From: Parietaria judaica
Lineage: Eukaryota; Streptophyta; Magnoliopsida; Rosales; Urticaceae
Direction of reading: 5' to 3'
NCBI GenBank assembly: GCA_954871525.1
Contig: OX940865.1
Coordinates: 13,902,606 to 13,966,605, forward strand
Length of the DNA stretch: 64,000 bases
Of the stretch, positions 36,473 through 48,265 are shown one piece after another. The position numbers and the translations under genes were made by a program. How positions within the stretch are numbered: position 1 is the first letter of the stretch; every line of letters begins with the position of its first letter. The notes under the pieces are model-generated. The model was not told where the DNA came from. It searched no databases and was given only the letters and a program-made list of their open reading frames with translations.

Positions 36473-38163
36473 TCATTTGATCGGTGCGAGAATGGTGTAA
36501 AGCAAAAGAAAAGAGACCAACACGATCGCTCCCGCGAGGGTGAAACCGGGGCTCGTCCAAAACCTAAGATTTGACTGTTCTGCCCTTCGAATCGGATCGA
36601 CTTCCTCAGAAATCGGAAACTCCGAGCGCGTAGGGTTCCAACTCACGTACTTGTTGGGAGAGAATTGCGAGAAGAGCGACTTCTTCTTGCTCCCTCGCTT
36701 CCGGTAGCTTTTCCAGGCCTTGTCCCAGTCCGTTGACTTTTTTTCACCTGTTGATTCACAAAATACTTAAATCAGATAATGGGCCCGTTTGGCACAGCTT
36801 AATTTTTACAAAAATTGTTTTTAGTTTTAGTTTAGAAAATAAACTGTTTTTGAGAAAAACCGTCAGGTGTTTGGTAAATTGTTTATAAAACAGTTGTTGT
36901 TGGTAACAAAAACTGTTTTAGCGTTTGGTAAAAAAATTATTTAGGCTAAAAAGACTAAAATAGACTAAAACCGTATTTTTGTTTTTAGAAAAAACCAAAA
37001 GCTACTAATCCTAGCTTTTACAATTCATGTACAAAAATTCAAAATCAATTTTGTGTTTTTTGGAAAAATAATTTTGCCAAACACCTGAATAGCGGTTAAG
37101 TTTATTTTATAAACAAAAACAAGGCTAAATAAGCTATGCCAAACGCACCCAATATTTTGCTTCAAAACAAAACAAAGAAAATTAAACTAGAGCTTCATTT
37201 CAGATGATCAGAAAGAGTTAAGACTCTTCCCTAAATTTAAACTAATTAAGAATGGGTATATACTTAAGACACGGAATTTTTGCATACAAACTAGAGCTGC
37301 CCAGACGGGTCATGGGCGAAGGACCCGCGCCCTTAACTCATCTAAGAAGTCGTCGTGCGGGTTGTGGGCAGCCCGCGCCCGTAGCCAGTGCGAGTTGGAC
37401 TCCCGTGCCCACTCAAAAGGGTGGGCGGATTTGCTCACCCACCTTTTTCTATTATTATCTAACCCGTGCCCATGGCCCGTCTAAGCAGCCGTGGCTAGCC
37501 GCACCTGCAGCCCATGGAGGTTGGGCTGCGGCGAGTTTGCCGTCCTTATAATCCAGGAGGACGAGATGGACTGTCCGTGCCTGTTTGCGGGCTGCCCGTG
37601 CCCAATTAGAGGGCCGGACGTCCGATCCGACAAGCTCTTAGACACAGATTAAGGACAAATTGAACTTGGAATAGAGAATTGTTAGAGAAACTTGCTAGTT
37701 TGGAGCTTTACCTACAAATACTCTCTGGAATAAGAGAGCAATGAGATACTCAAGGCATGACATTGATCCAAGTTATCAGATATTCCTGTCGTTTCCAACT
37801 ATTATAACACTAAACGACATCCGATACTTGACGAACACCACGACGCTTAAGAACACAGATTACCAGACAAAAATGATAATTTCGATCCACAATACAGCTC
37901 AACGAAGTGATTTCTGTCATAAAAGAGAACATTTTATATGGAAATCGACAAATGCCGTAAATTTAGTCGCAATTATCGTACGATCTTGAGAAATAATTTA
38001 TGTAAAGTTGAAGAAACAGAGGAGACTCACCATCGCTGGGTTGATTTTCCGAGCAGAGAATCTTCGAAGAAGAAGGAGAACTGGGATTTGGGGTTCTTGA
38101 GTTCGCAGAGACGATTCCATGGCCGATTCCGATTCGGATTCCGAGTCGAGCTTGGATATCCAT
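36473..38163 (-). CDS. Small plant membrane protein with C-terminal anchor
   Basis: Two exons, 38163-38031 and 36747-36473, joined by a GT-AG intron in phase, encode 135 residues. The N-terminal third (MDIQARLGIRIGIGHG, then Ser/Pro-rich) is low complexity. The middle is basic (WKSYRKRGSKKKSLF), and the block NKYVSWNPTRSEFPISEEVD followed by RRAEQSNLRFWTSPGFTL looks like a conserved plant-specific motif. One hydrophobic segment at about 110-130 sits almost at the C-terminus, as in a tail-anchored or single-pass protein. I recall similar uncharacterised plant proteins but no assigned function. The 1.3-kb intron is swollen by a MITE and a GC-rich repeat. Confidence 0.75.
36781..37150. mobile_element. 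370-bp TIR MITE in the intron of the membrane-protein gene
   Basis: The left end GGGCCCGTTTGGCACAGCTT and the complement of the right end, GGGTGCGTTTGGCATAGCTT, are long inverted repeats. AAT flanks both sides. The GTTTGG-type end occurs in plant hAT and Harbinger MITEs; the short flank match does not settle which. Confidence 0.75.
37288..37625. repeat. GC-rich repeat, probable decayed hAT-like MITE
   Basis: It begins GCTGCCCAGACGGGTCATGG and ends with CGGGCTGCCCGTGCCC, giving partly inverted GGGCAGCCCG ends. The interior is full of CCCGTGCCC words. The 99-codon frame here is a composition artefact. Confidence 0.45.
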
Positions 38164-38409
38164 TAATTCGATTCCTCTGCTGTTTTATTTTATTCTATTT
38201 AATTATGTATTTGTTTCGTACGGAATATCTGTGTCAGAGAGTCTTATCCATAGAATCAAATGCCAACCTTAGATTCTGCCACGTCAGCTCAAGATTCTGC
38301 CAAATTCATTGTTTTAGCTTCTCAATTATTTGTCAATAACAAAAAATTGTCGGCTATATTCTAATTTTTCTTTTTCGTCGATTGATGAGTTTTAATTATT
38401 GCTTAAGAG

Positions 38410-38894
38410 CAAGGTTCGACTTTTCCACGATTATCTTCGATAATCTTCGATTATCCGTCTTGCCGGTAGTTATCGGTAAGACGGCCATGCCAGTACTTTT
38501 CTATAATTTTTGCCGAAAATCGGCAAACATCTTGAAAAATAACAAAAATATGTATTTTTCAAGAAATTTTGCACTTTTCGATGATTTTATTTACATATGT
38601 GAGAGTAAGATTATATTTTATTTACCTGTGTTTAAGTATGAAAGGATTTTATTTTTGGCATTTTTAATGTTTTATCAACATTATAAACTTAGTAAATATA
38701 TTCCTAAAAATATTTTAGTGATTTTTCATCGATAATCCTCGAAAAGTGTCGATAATCCGTCGATAATCATCGAAAAGATCGATAATCGATAAACTACAGT
38801 ATTATTAGTTTTCCGTCGATAATCCGGTAAGTTGTCGATTAATCCGTCGATAACGGCAAGCGATTTATCGGAAAGTTCGGTAAGTTGAACCTTG
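38410..38894. mobile_element. hAT-type MITE (485 bp) with perfect 8-bp target duplication
   Basis: The TIRs are CAAGGTTCGACTT and its complement AAGTTGAACCTTG. CTTAAGAG flanks both sides (38402-38409 and 38895-38902). The sub-terminal regions repeat TCGATAATC/GATTATCGA many times. Confidence 0.92.
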
Positions 38895-38902
38895 CTTAAG
38901 AG

Positions 38903-39416
38903 TCACTCGTCTTTAGTTTCTGTAAGAGATGTGCATTTGTGGATATATATATATATATATATATATAACTATACACACACTGTATATATAATATATTATT
39001 CGATTGAGGTTAACTTATGATCTTATCCAATATCATGTCATTATTTTTTTGTATTCATACTCTCTCATTACATAGTCCAAAGGAGTATAGTTAAAGAGAT
39101 ATTTATGGCAATATACTATCTAAATAAGATTATAGAGAAATTCCGTTATTGTTAATTGATTTTCAAGTAAAATATCAAATATTTAATGTCATGTATATTA
39201 ATTAAAATTAACGGTAAAAACTTTCACCGTTAAAAAATTATGTACGAGACACTTATTAATTGCCCAATTACAAAAATCTTTATTTATTATAAAAAAAATT
39301 CTTTGAAACTATGAATTATAAATTACAAAATAACTTACGATAAGTTAAATATATCTGTCAGCCCGTTTATATATGGGCCGACCCACGGCCACTTAATGGC
39401 CCAGATCCAACTCATC
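38903..39416. other. Intergenic, AT-rich
   Basis: A (TA)n tract is at about 38943-38967. Otherwise distal upstream sequence of the REVEILLE gene; no gene seen. Confidence 0.6.
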
Positions 39417-39422
39417 CACGTG
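39417..39422 (+). promoter_or_regulatory. G-box (CACGTG) upstream of the REVEILLE gene
   Basis: A perfect palindromic CACGTG in CCACGTGTCG, about 325 bp before the TATA box. G-boxes are enriched at PRR-bound promoters in Arabidopsis; regulation here is inferred. GGCCCA-type site-II words lie just upstream at about 39397. Confidence 0.5.
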
Positions 39423-39741
39423 TCGCAGTCTTATTGGTTCTAATGGGAGCTAGGAGAGTTACACCAGTGTGGGGCAACTAGGCCTATTCACAACCACCGA
39501 TGACCCACCCACGAGTACGACCCGAGTCGATCTCCGCCGTCCGATGCCCACCCGCGAATACGACCGGCATCGATCTCAGCCGTCCGATGAGACGAACCGA
39601 GGCCAAGCAAATCATGTGCTGGATTCGATCAAGCCAGAGAGAACTGGTGGACAGGTTGCTCTTGCGGTGGGACCCACCGTCCACTTCCCGATTAAGCGGC
39701 CAATCCCTATTCCTCGCCACCCAGACCAATTAATCGGCAAA

Positions 39742-39748
39742 GTATAAA
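39742..39748 (+). promoter_or_regulatory. TATA box of the REVEILLE gene
   Basis: TATAAAT lies 75 bp before the start codon and is followed by a CT-rich leader. Confidence 0.75.
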
Positions 39749-39816
39749 TCCAACGAGAGGCCTCAATTCTCCCTCTCCATCTCTCTCTCTCATCGCTAAG
39801 CTTTGTCTGGAAATCT

Positions 39817-42073
39817 ATGGTGGTTTCGCTTCAGATGAACTCCAACGCTCCGACCAACTCTCCGTCGACGGCGACGGCGACGGCCTCGTCCGAAGGCGGA
39901 GGCTCGTCGGCGAAGAAGGTGAGGAAGCCGTACACCATCACCAAGTCCAGAGAGAGCTGGACCGAGGAAGAGCACGACAAGTTTCTCGAAGCTCTCCAAT
40001 TGTCTGTTCTCACTACTCTCTTTCTCTCTCTATATATATATATGTATGAAGTTGCTGAATTTTGATGGGATGTTGTTTAGGTTTGATCGAGACTGGAAGA
40101 AGATCGAGGACTTCGTCGGTTCGAAGACTGTGATTCAGGTATTGATGCGACTGACTTCTTGAGAAGCTTGAGTGAAATTCGGCTATGGAAGTTTTGGACT
40201 GAAAATGTGATTTTGTTGAGGCAGATTCGAAGTCACGCGCAGAAGTACTTTCAGAAAGTGCAGAAGAATGGGACTTTAGCTCATGTTCCACCTCCACGCC
40301 CAAAGCGCAAAGCCGCTCATCCTTATCCTCAAAAAGCATCCAAAAATGGTATGCTATAGTGACGCCATTGTCGTCTCTCTAAAGCTCCAAACAGTTGATA
40401 TATGTTAAGGTGGAACGTAACTAGGAATACTCCATACCCCATGAACTCGTATGATTTGCTAAACATTAGTTTGGATTTGCAGTTTTGGTTCCACTTCAAG
40501 CATCCGTTGCCTATCCTTCGTCGGTGAACACGATCATGCCGCCTGGCTATTCCCAGTGGGACGACGCATCTGTGTTGTTAAGCCCGTCGTCCAGTAAAAA
40601 TGCAACATCCCAAGAAGAATTCGCTAATATACAGGGGACAGAAGGCATGCTTTGTTCTCATATCTCTTTCTGTCATTTCGGCATTGTTTTTCTTCTTCTT
40701 GGATTTATGAAAAGGGATTTTCCGGTGCTTATTATTGCATTCCTATTTTTCTGATTCCGCTGTTATTGCATCAGATGTGCTTGCGAGGAATAGTAATAGC
40801 TGTCTCAGCGGCTTTGGAGGCTCAGAGATTCCAAAGCATGGGAAACAAGCTTCTGGTCATGGTAGCCATTTGAATTTTTTTTTATATGATTTTATTTGTT
40901 TGTAGGATCACCTCAAAATGACCGGACTTTAATTTTGATTCTCTGTCTTCCATTGCGATTTTCTCAGGTATTCCTGATTTCTCTGAAGTCTATAGCTTTA
41001 TTGGGAGCGTTTTTGATCCAGACACACAAGGTCATGTGGAGAAACTAAAGGAGATGGATCCCATTAACTTCGAAACCGTAAGTTTTTCCTCCAGATAGAA
41101 CTCATCTGAGTTTACATTTTGAAAGAAAATTATTTGAGTTTATGAGTCTCATTGATTGCTTTATACTATATGTTGTGTATTGTAGTCTCTGAATCTTCTA
41201 TCACATAGGATAGGGTAGAACAACTCTCTTGGAGAAAGGAATACGTTCGCTCTATCCAGCCTCGAGTTGAAAATTATTTGCTCCATTATAATTTTTCATG
41301 GCTCTTATAGCTTAATTGAAGGTGTAAATGTATATTATTATCCGAAGCTCTTCCATGGTGTTCTTCTTGACTGTCTCAGCATAATTTTTAACCAATGGAT
41401 TTACAATTTTGTGTGTGTGTGTGTGTGTAAATTCAGTTAAAAATGCGTGAATGTCTGAGATAGAATTTGAAGTTCTTCTGGAATGATGTGTCTTTTTTTT
41501 CTGTTGATGTATGCAGGTTTTGTTGTTAATGAGAAACCTCACAATCAACTTGTGTAATCCCGACTTTGAGTCTATTGTAAGTACAGCATACACTGTTCAT
41601 GTTATATCTCTTTTGGCTCACGTTCCTTTTCTTTAGATTCACGTATAATCTAAATTTTCCCACCAATATATATTTATGAGAACCGGGCTTTTCAATTTGT
41701 TTAAAAGCAAACATTATGCTATATTTATTCGTTTCCCTCATACAAAAATGGACTTTGGCTCACTATGCTAGTCTCAAATTGTAAATATCCTATTTTATTA
41801 TCGGCGGATAATATATGCAGAAAATCCCAAGTCATGTATATATTATATATAAAAGTCGGAACTCTACAATTCGATTGTTGTTTTTATCCAAGTCTTGAGC
41901 TGTGTTATTCCCTAATTGCCTTCATATTCTGCAAATGAATGATTCTCTCTCTAATATCGGCTATCGCTGATGGGGTTAATTGGTTTCAGCGAAGCAATTT
42001 GTCTTCTTATGAGATAAATGCAAAGACGACGGAAAATGTCGGCAATCGGCAGATCGATGATCTTCCAGTTTGA
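39817..42073 (+). CDS. RVE8-like: REVEILLE MYB-like clock transcription factor (RVE4/RVE8/LCL clade)
   Basis: Single-MYB (SHAQKYF-type) activator of evening-phased clock genes. Eight exons: 39817-40001, 40081-40138, 40225-40348, 40483-40644, 40775-40861, 40968-41077, 41517-41576 and 41990-42073, giving 289 residues. The MYB domain spans about 42-92, with [30 protein letters not shown] and SHAQKYF at 84-90, followed by the proline-rich [14 protein letters not shown]. The C-terminal LCL domain ([17 protein letters not shown] and [17 protein letters not shown], from about 206) identifies the RVE4/6/8 clade and is the LNK-binding region in Arabidopsis. Intron 4 appears to use a GC donor (GAAG|GCATGC). 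A second ATG at 39835 could also start translation. Confidence 0.94.
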
Positions 42074-42743
42074 AACACTCGTTTCCTCTTTCTCACAAGT
42101 TGCTGACTAGTAAGCGTTCTTCTCGTCTTCATTTTTTCTTTAAATTATTGTTAGGCTATGTTGAGAAATAAATTTTGTATACAAATTTGTGAAAAATGAA
42201 AAGGAACTGAAAAATAGAAAAATATGTTGTTCGTTGTGTTTAATAATTAGATAACACCCGTCTTTTGATACCCTGCTAAAGAAAATTTGAATTAACCGCC
42301 ATTTTTCTTGCCTCTAAATTTACATCAAAATAACTATATGAATAGTCATTTGATGAAAATCATTCAAGTATGCCGATTTGGTTCGAATCAAAATGAAAAA
42401 ACAAAGCCAACTCGCCACGATTGTAAACTAATAAAATACCAAGTGGATAAATGAAAAATGTCAAAAACAACTATATTTATTTATCGTCTGGAAGTTCTAA
42501 ACAGAAAACGAGTTTTTCCTTTGCGATTTTATTATAATCTTCTTTTCCGAAAAGCTCAAACTTTAACTCGGGAAATCGTTTCGGAAAGCAGGTAGATCGT
42601 GGCGGATGAGTGTAAATGGCTTATCATATCATAGGCATGGGTGCAGCGAATCGTCGGGATCGGGCTTCACATGTCCGGCGGGGCCCTCGGTGTCATTGAG
42701 CGTTCGATCGGGCGAGGATGAATATATATGTAATTGTCCGGTA

Positions 42744-42781
<38 letters not shown>

Positions 42782-43953
42782 GTCTTGTTAAAGAAAATTC
42801 CTTATTGTTTTTCTCTTTCTGAGAGGAAGATAAATTTTTGCAGGGAATTATGGAACCCCAAAAGCCATGTATATGTAACTTCAACACATTGGATAATGAG
42901 ACTCCTTTGTATCTTCTTTCAGGTTCTATAACAATTCAACTTTATGTATACATAAATAAGGAAAATGACGGCATAAGTACCTTAAGTCTTTGAAAAAGTT
43001 GACATTAAGTTCCCTTTCCTTATCTCTGTGTGTACACTTTATATTGGAGTGACCAAAACAATTCCCTTCTCCGATTTGAATTTATACGTTTATCCGTCGG
43101 TTTTCGTTTCTTGTTGCGATCACTCTGGCAAAATAAGAAAATAGAATCGAAAGACAGCCGTACTGGGATGAAGTAAACGGCAATTAAACCCGTTCAAGGG
43201 CACAGCAAATTTGTGCAGCAGCGAACATCAACGGCGGCATTCGACCTGTAAATGAACTAATACAAAATGAAAACACTCACATGCTGCGGTTGCCATTGCC
43301 TCATGGTAACGGCACCACCAACGATGTTGTCTGTAGTCTTCATCCGGCCGTTGGATACGTGTATCTAATATTGTTACCGTCTTTTATGTTTTATCGATAC
43401 AAGTGAGGTAAATAGAAAGAATTCAATCACAAGATTAATAGCTCGAACAACAAATGAATACATTTTCTCTCGGTCGCTTCTCTTAGCGTCGAGATCGCTA
43501 ATTTTTTTACATGATTATCGGAGTACTCTATACAAAATCGCTACAGAGTTGTGAACTTCATCCTCTTTGGCGAGCTTCTCGGAGATCATTGGAAATTCGG
43601 GTCTAATTTTCGTACATGATTATCGAATTACTGCATACGATAACTAACAAAATGTGAGAACTAAAAAAACTATAAGCACAAATTATACAGATTCATATAA
43701 CATTCGAATATTATGTAATCCGAAAAAAACATTAATCGGATTATGATAAAAAATAATACAAAAAGGGTCTCATATAGGCAAAGTATAAAGTCAGGAGTGA
43801 AATAAAGACAAAATGTACAAAGCTAGATGCTTAAGAGGGTTAAAATACAAATTCAGGGTTAAATAAGAAGAAAATACAAAATAAAAGGACTAAACTGATT
43901 AAATTAAATTACTAAATAAAAATTAAATTTTAATTAAAAGGAAAATCAAGACC
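42074..43953. other. Intergenic between the REVEILLE gene and RPL4
   Basis: An (AT)n microsatellite lies at about 42746-42779 in the REVEILLE 3' flank. The rest is AT-rich with no gene or clear repeat. Confidence 0.65.
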
Positions 43954-44041
43954 TATATAAACTTGGCGAAATGGAAACCCTAGCTGTCGAAGCATCTTCT
44001 TCACAGCCCAAACCCACACCGAGCTTCTCCTCAAAACCCTA
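43954..44041 (+). promoter_or_regulatory. RPL4 core promoter: TATA box and two telo-boxes
   Basis: TATATAAA at 43954-43961, then AAACCCTA at 43975-43982 and again at 44034-44041. Telo-boxes near the start site are characteristic of plant ribosomal-protein genes and support growth-linked co-regulation. Confidence 0.8.
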
Positions 44042-44051
44042 GCCTCCTCCA

Positions 44052-45672
44052 ATGGCTTCCGCCGCCGCGCGCCCCCTCGTCTCCGTCCAGGCCCTCGACG
44101 GCGACATGGCCACCGACTCCGCCAGCTCCGTCGCCCTCCCCGACGTCATGAAGGCCGCGATCCGCCCCGATCTCGTCAACTTCGTCCACACCAACATCTC
44201 GAAGAACAGCCGTCAGCCCTACGCCGTCAGCAAGGAGGCCGGCCACCAGACCTCGGCCGAGTCGTGGGGAACCGGACGCGCCGTGTCGCGAATTCCTCGC
44301 GTTCCCGGCGGCGGAACGCACCGCGCTGGGCAGGGAGCCTTCGGCAACATGTGTCGCGGCGGTCGGATGTTCGCGCCGACGAAGATCTGGCGGCGATGGC
44401 ACCGGAAGATCAATGTGAACCAGAAGCGCCACGCCATTGTGTCGGCGATCGCCGCCTCCGCCGTGCCTTCGCTCGTCGCCGCGCGCGGTCACCGCATTGA
44501 GAACGTCCCCGAGCTTCCTTTGGTGATCTCTGACTCCGCGGAGTCTGTGGAGAAGACCTCTGCGGCGATCAAGGTGTTGAAGCAGATTGGGGCTTTTGCT
44601 GATGCCGAGAAGGCGAAGGACAGCCACGCGATCCGCGCCGGGAAGGGGAAAATGAGGAACAGGAGGTACATTAACCGGAAGGGGCCGCTCATCGTGTACG
44701 GAACTGAAGGCGCGAAGCTCGTGAAGGCGTTCCGAAACATCCCGGGTGTTGACATCCTCAATGTCGAGAGGCTTTCTCTGCTGAAGCTCGCTCCCGGAGG
44801 CCACCTTGGTCGGTTCGTCGTGTGGACGAAATCTGCCTTCGAGAAGCTGGATTCTATCTACGGAACCTTCGAAAAGGTTTCCGAGAAGAAGAGGGGCTAC
44901 GTTTTGCCGAGGCCGAAGATGCAGAACGCCGATTTGGCGAGGATTATCAACTCCGACGAGGTTCAGTCGGTTGTGAGGCCGATTAAGAAGGACGTGAAGC
45001 GCGCCCCGATGAAGAAGAACCCGCTGAAGAACCTGAACTCAATGTTGAAGCTCAACCCATACGCGAAGACTGCCCGGAGAATGTCGCTTCTGGCAGAGGC
45101 GCAGCGCATCAAGTCCAAGAAGGAGAAGCTCGACCAGAAGAGGAAGGTCGTCGTCTCCAAGGTAAAATCGGTTTACCCATTTGATATTCTTGACTAATGA
45201 TTACAAAGTACCAATCTTTGGCATTTTATGCTTAGGAATCCAGTGTTTAGTCCTCCAAGAATATGAACTTGCAATTTTGTATAGGTTGATAATTATAACA
45301 TAGTAATGTAGTTCCTTTCATTAGGGGTTTGATTTGATATTGGAAATTGATGTTTTTTTTAGAAACATCTAAGTCATTGGCGGATTCAGGATCTAATTAA
45401 GGGTAAAAAAAATAGATTGAAAAATTAAAATGGGTAGATATTAAACTTACGGATATATTTTAATCATTTTTCTAAAGTTTGGTATTGAATCAGTAGATTA
45501 GGAAGCATGTTGATAATGATTAGAATCATAATTTGTTTACTCTTTTTGCCTTAATCAGGAGGAGGCTACTGCAATCCGGGCCGCGGGCAAGTCGTGGTTC
45601 AAGACTATGATCTCCGACAGCGATTACACCGAGTTCGACAACTTCGGAAAGTGGTTGGGTGTCGCCCAGTAG
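44052..45672 (+). CDS. RPL4: Cytosolic 60S ribosomal protein L4 (uL4)
   Basis: Large-subunit protein whose long loop lines the exit tunnel. Exons 44052-45161 and 45559-45672, GT-AG and in phase, encode 407 residues, the usual plant length. Diagnostic stretches include [39 protein letters not shown] and [20 protein letters not shown]. The eukaryote-specific C-terminal extension is Lys-rich, ends in WLGVAQ and is partly on exon 2. The coding sequence is GC-rich, as expected of a highly expressed gene. Long antisense frames over it are shadows. The intron has a short MITE relic near 45379. Confidence 0.98.
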
Positions 45673-46539
45673 TTTGGTACTTGTGTTTTTTTAATTGGAT
45701 AATGAGACTATTGTTTTAGTTTAAATACTTGTTGAGTTCATTTTTGATAATTATTGGTGTTTCTGTTCTTTAGTTGAGATGAAAATGAGTGTAATAGAAA
45801 GAATTTTGACTCATCGTCTCTGAGAATCGGCTTCGAGTATTTAGACCGTTGATAGTTTTAGCTTGTTATCTGCGTTTCTCATACTTGGATTCGGTTTTGC
45901 AATGTTAAAGCTGTGTGGTTGCCTGGCACAATGTTAATTCTTTTATGCGAATCCGGGAGCTCCCGACATAGTGATTTTGGTGTTCACGGCGGCCTTGTCA
46001 GCAAACTCTTATGCTGCTGAATGGCAGCGACATTGAGCCGTGAGGGTTTTTATGCCAACCGTAACGCGCGGTAATCTTTCAATTTAAAATTTTACTCATT
46101 ATGGAAGAAATAAAAATGAATCTCAAGTTGGATTGGGAAGTTAACAAAATTCTTCAATCAAACGATCGTATTGTATGAAGTACTGATCTGATATTTTAGT
46201 TGCATGGAGTACCAACGGGTAAATTATTGGTATTTTAGTCGCTATTTTTTATTTAGGAATTCAATCCGAAAAGGTTGTTTGAAATGTGTACAGACTGAAT
46301 CGTGGAAGATAAACACTAAAAGGATAAAATGATAATTTACAAATTAAGGGGTAATTCGAAAATAATTACTAGTACATGAACATATAACCCAACCCAAATT
46401 TACATGCTTAGAGAAGTTAATTTTTCTGAATGAATCTAGGATTCAAGAGAGCTTATCATACAAATCAACTGATTTCTTCGAGAAGTGTAAGCAATTCGCA
46501 ATAATTGATAAATTTGTTTTCATGAATAATATTTATTAT
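45673..46539. other. 3' flank of RPL4 and intergenic DNA
   Basis: No gene or named repeat seen. Confidence 0.6.
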
Positions 46540-47382
46540 CAATGTTGTGAATAACGTATTTAAACCTCGAGGCGTTTTCTCGCCGTGCCTCAAGACGTAT
46601 AGCCTTGAGGCGTAAGCCTTAATAATATATAATATAATTACTTTCAAATAATATAAAAATAAGATGGTTATAATAAATTCTAAAATGTAATATTAATTCT
46701 CAAATTTAATGAGTCATCTAAAACTTAAAACACTCAAAACTTAAAAACATAAGTAAAGAACATAAGATAGCTCGGCTTTTCTCTCGGCTCCGCTATCTTC
46801 CACCCAACTCCTCCTCAACTAGAACTGTTCATTACTATATGATTATTTCTTAGTAATAACAACGGTCGATGAATGTTTTCTTGATAGAATCAGTGATTTA
46901 TATTAAAAAAAATCATTAACTTGTAACTATCATTATTCATTAATATTAAAATAGAAAGAAGAACTGAAAAAGAAAAAGAAAGAAGAACTGGAAGTTTTAA
47001 CTTTTAATTGCATTCACTAAAATATAGTAATTATCACGTCAATTAGAAAAAAGCAAACTGACAACTTCCCTGATTGAGGAGCAGAGGATGCAGGAGGAGG
47101 GGAAGGAATGACTTGGTAATTGGTATGATACGTGTTGAAGTACAAGAAATAAATTAAGATATTATAATTTATATTCGTAGGGCCCACTAATTAATTAAAA
47201 GAAGAAATAAACAGTGTAAAACAAAAAGTCACCGCCCTGACTTGCATCAAAGGTGCAAGAATTAAAGTTTGAGGCGTATGTCAGGGCGTACGCCTTGATT
47301 ACCCTCTGCGAGGCGTAGCCTCATAGCGATTTTGGTCCTCGCCTCACTGAGGCGCGCCTCTATATCGTTTTTCAAAACAATG
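46540..47382. mobile_element. hAT-type element with 8-bp target duplication (843 bp)
   Basis: The TIRs CAATGTTGTGAATAACG and the complement of the right end, CATTGTTTTGAAAAACG, are clear. TTTATTAT flanks both sides (46532-46539 and 47383-47390). Both ends carry clusters of GAGGCG/CGCCTC words in inverted orientation. The interior is AT-rich with no transposase. Confidence 0.9.
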
Positions 47383-47390
47383 TTTATTAT

Positions 47391-48265
47391 GATCAAGACT
47401 TATACAATATAGATAAATTCAATCATCTCTACTATACATAAACAAGCTTATAAGACTATAATTAAAATAATATTGATATTATCTATGAAATGATTTAATT
47501 ATTTATATTGACTTGAAAAAGAATTGTTCTAATCTTCTGAAATAAAATATGAGTATTAAATGTTTAATTCAATATATTTGAATTCTATAAAAATGTCAAA
47601 GTAAATAAATTGTAATTCGTAAGTTAAGGCTTAAAGATTAAGTAGTCATATTAATCTAGATATTAGATTAAATGCGTGCGTGCCGCGGCGTAGCATAGAA
47701 AGGACGTTGGAGCTCCGTCGTTTCATGTTCGATATTAACTGGACGTCCTTTGAACACTTCATTTTGTGGAGTTTGTGAAGAATGCCGCGGCGTTCTTCAC
47801 AAACGATGGTTGGAAGGGTGTCGTGGTAAACATTTACACCGCGGCAAATAATAAATATGCCACGGCGTATCTGGTAGTTTATCGTATGAATTGTAATATT
47901 CAAATGACGGTGAAAAGGGTGTCGTGTGGAACGGCTATGTCACGGCGCAATGGATGTAAAGGTGCCGCCGTTTGCGGGCGGTTTAAACGGCAGTATGCCT
48001 AATACGTCATTAATTTTTTAGACTTTTTACTTGAAATGACGGTCTGACATTACCCGTTGTTTAGACTTTAGACATGCTTTAACCTACTTTTTTTTTTTTT
48101 TCTGTAATCCATAATTTGTAGCATTAACATGTAAATTCAATTTAATAACACATAAGCGGAGTTAATAAAGATATAATTTACACCGTAACACAATGACATC
48201 TTGAAATAATTCAAACAACGTAACGTGAAACTAAGAAGATTTAAAGTTCTTTTTATTTTAATCTA
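47391..48265. other. Intergenic; contains a CCGCGG-rich segment
   Basis: Between about 47670 and 48000 the words GCCGCGGCG, CACGGCG and ACCGCGGC recur at roughly 20-100 bp intervals in otherwise AT-rich DNA, with a strong hairpin at 47771-47804. I cannot assign it to a gene or element. Confidence 0.45.

Noticed and set aside
36781..37150. Calling this MITE a Harbinger/Tourist element by its GTTTGG end
   Set aside because: The 3-bp AAT flank match is too short to separate Harbinger from hAT, so the superfamily was left open.
37252..37551. 99-codon frame, plus strand
   Set aside because: Lies in a GC-rich MITE relic within an intron of the minus-strand gene; no domain.
44031..44804. 257-codon antisense frame over RPL4
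   Set aside because: GC-rich codon bias of RPL4 exon 1 keeps antisense frames open; it is low-complexity and has no promoter signals.
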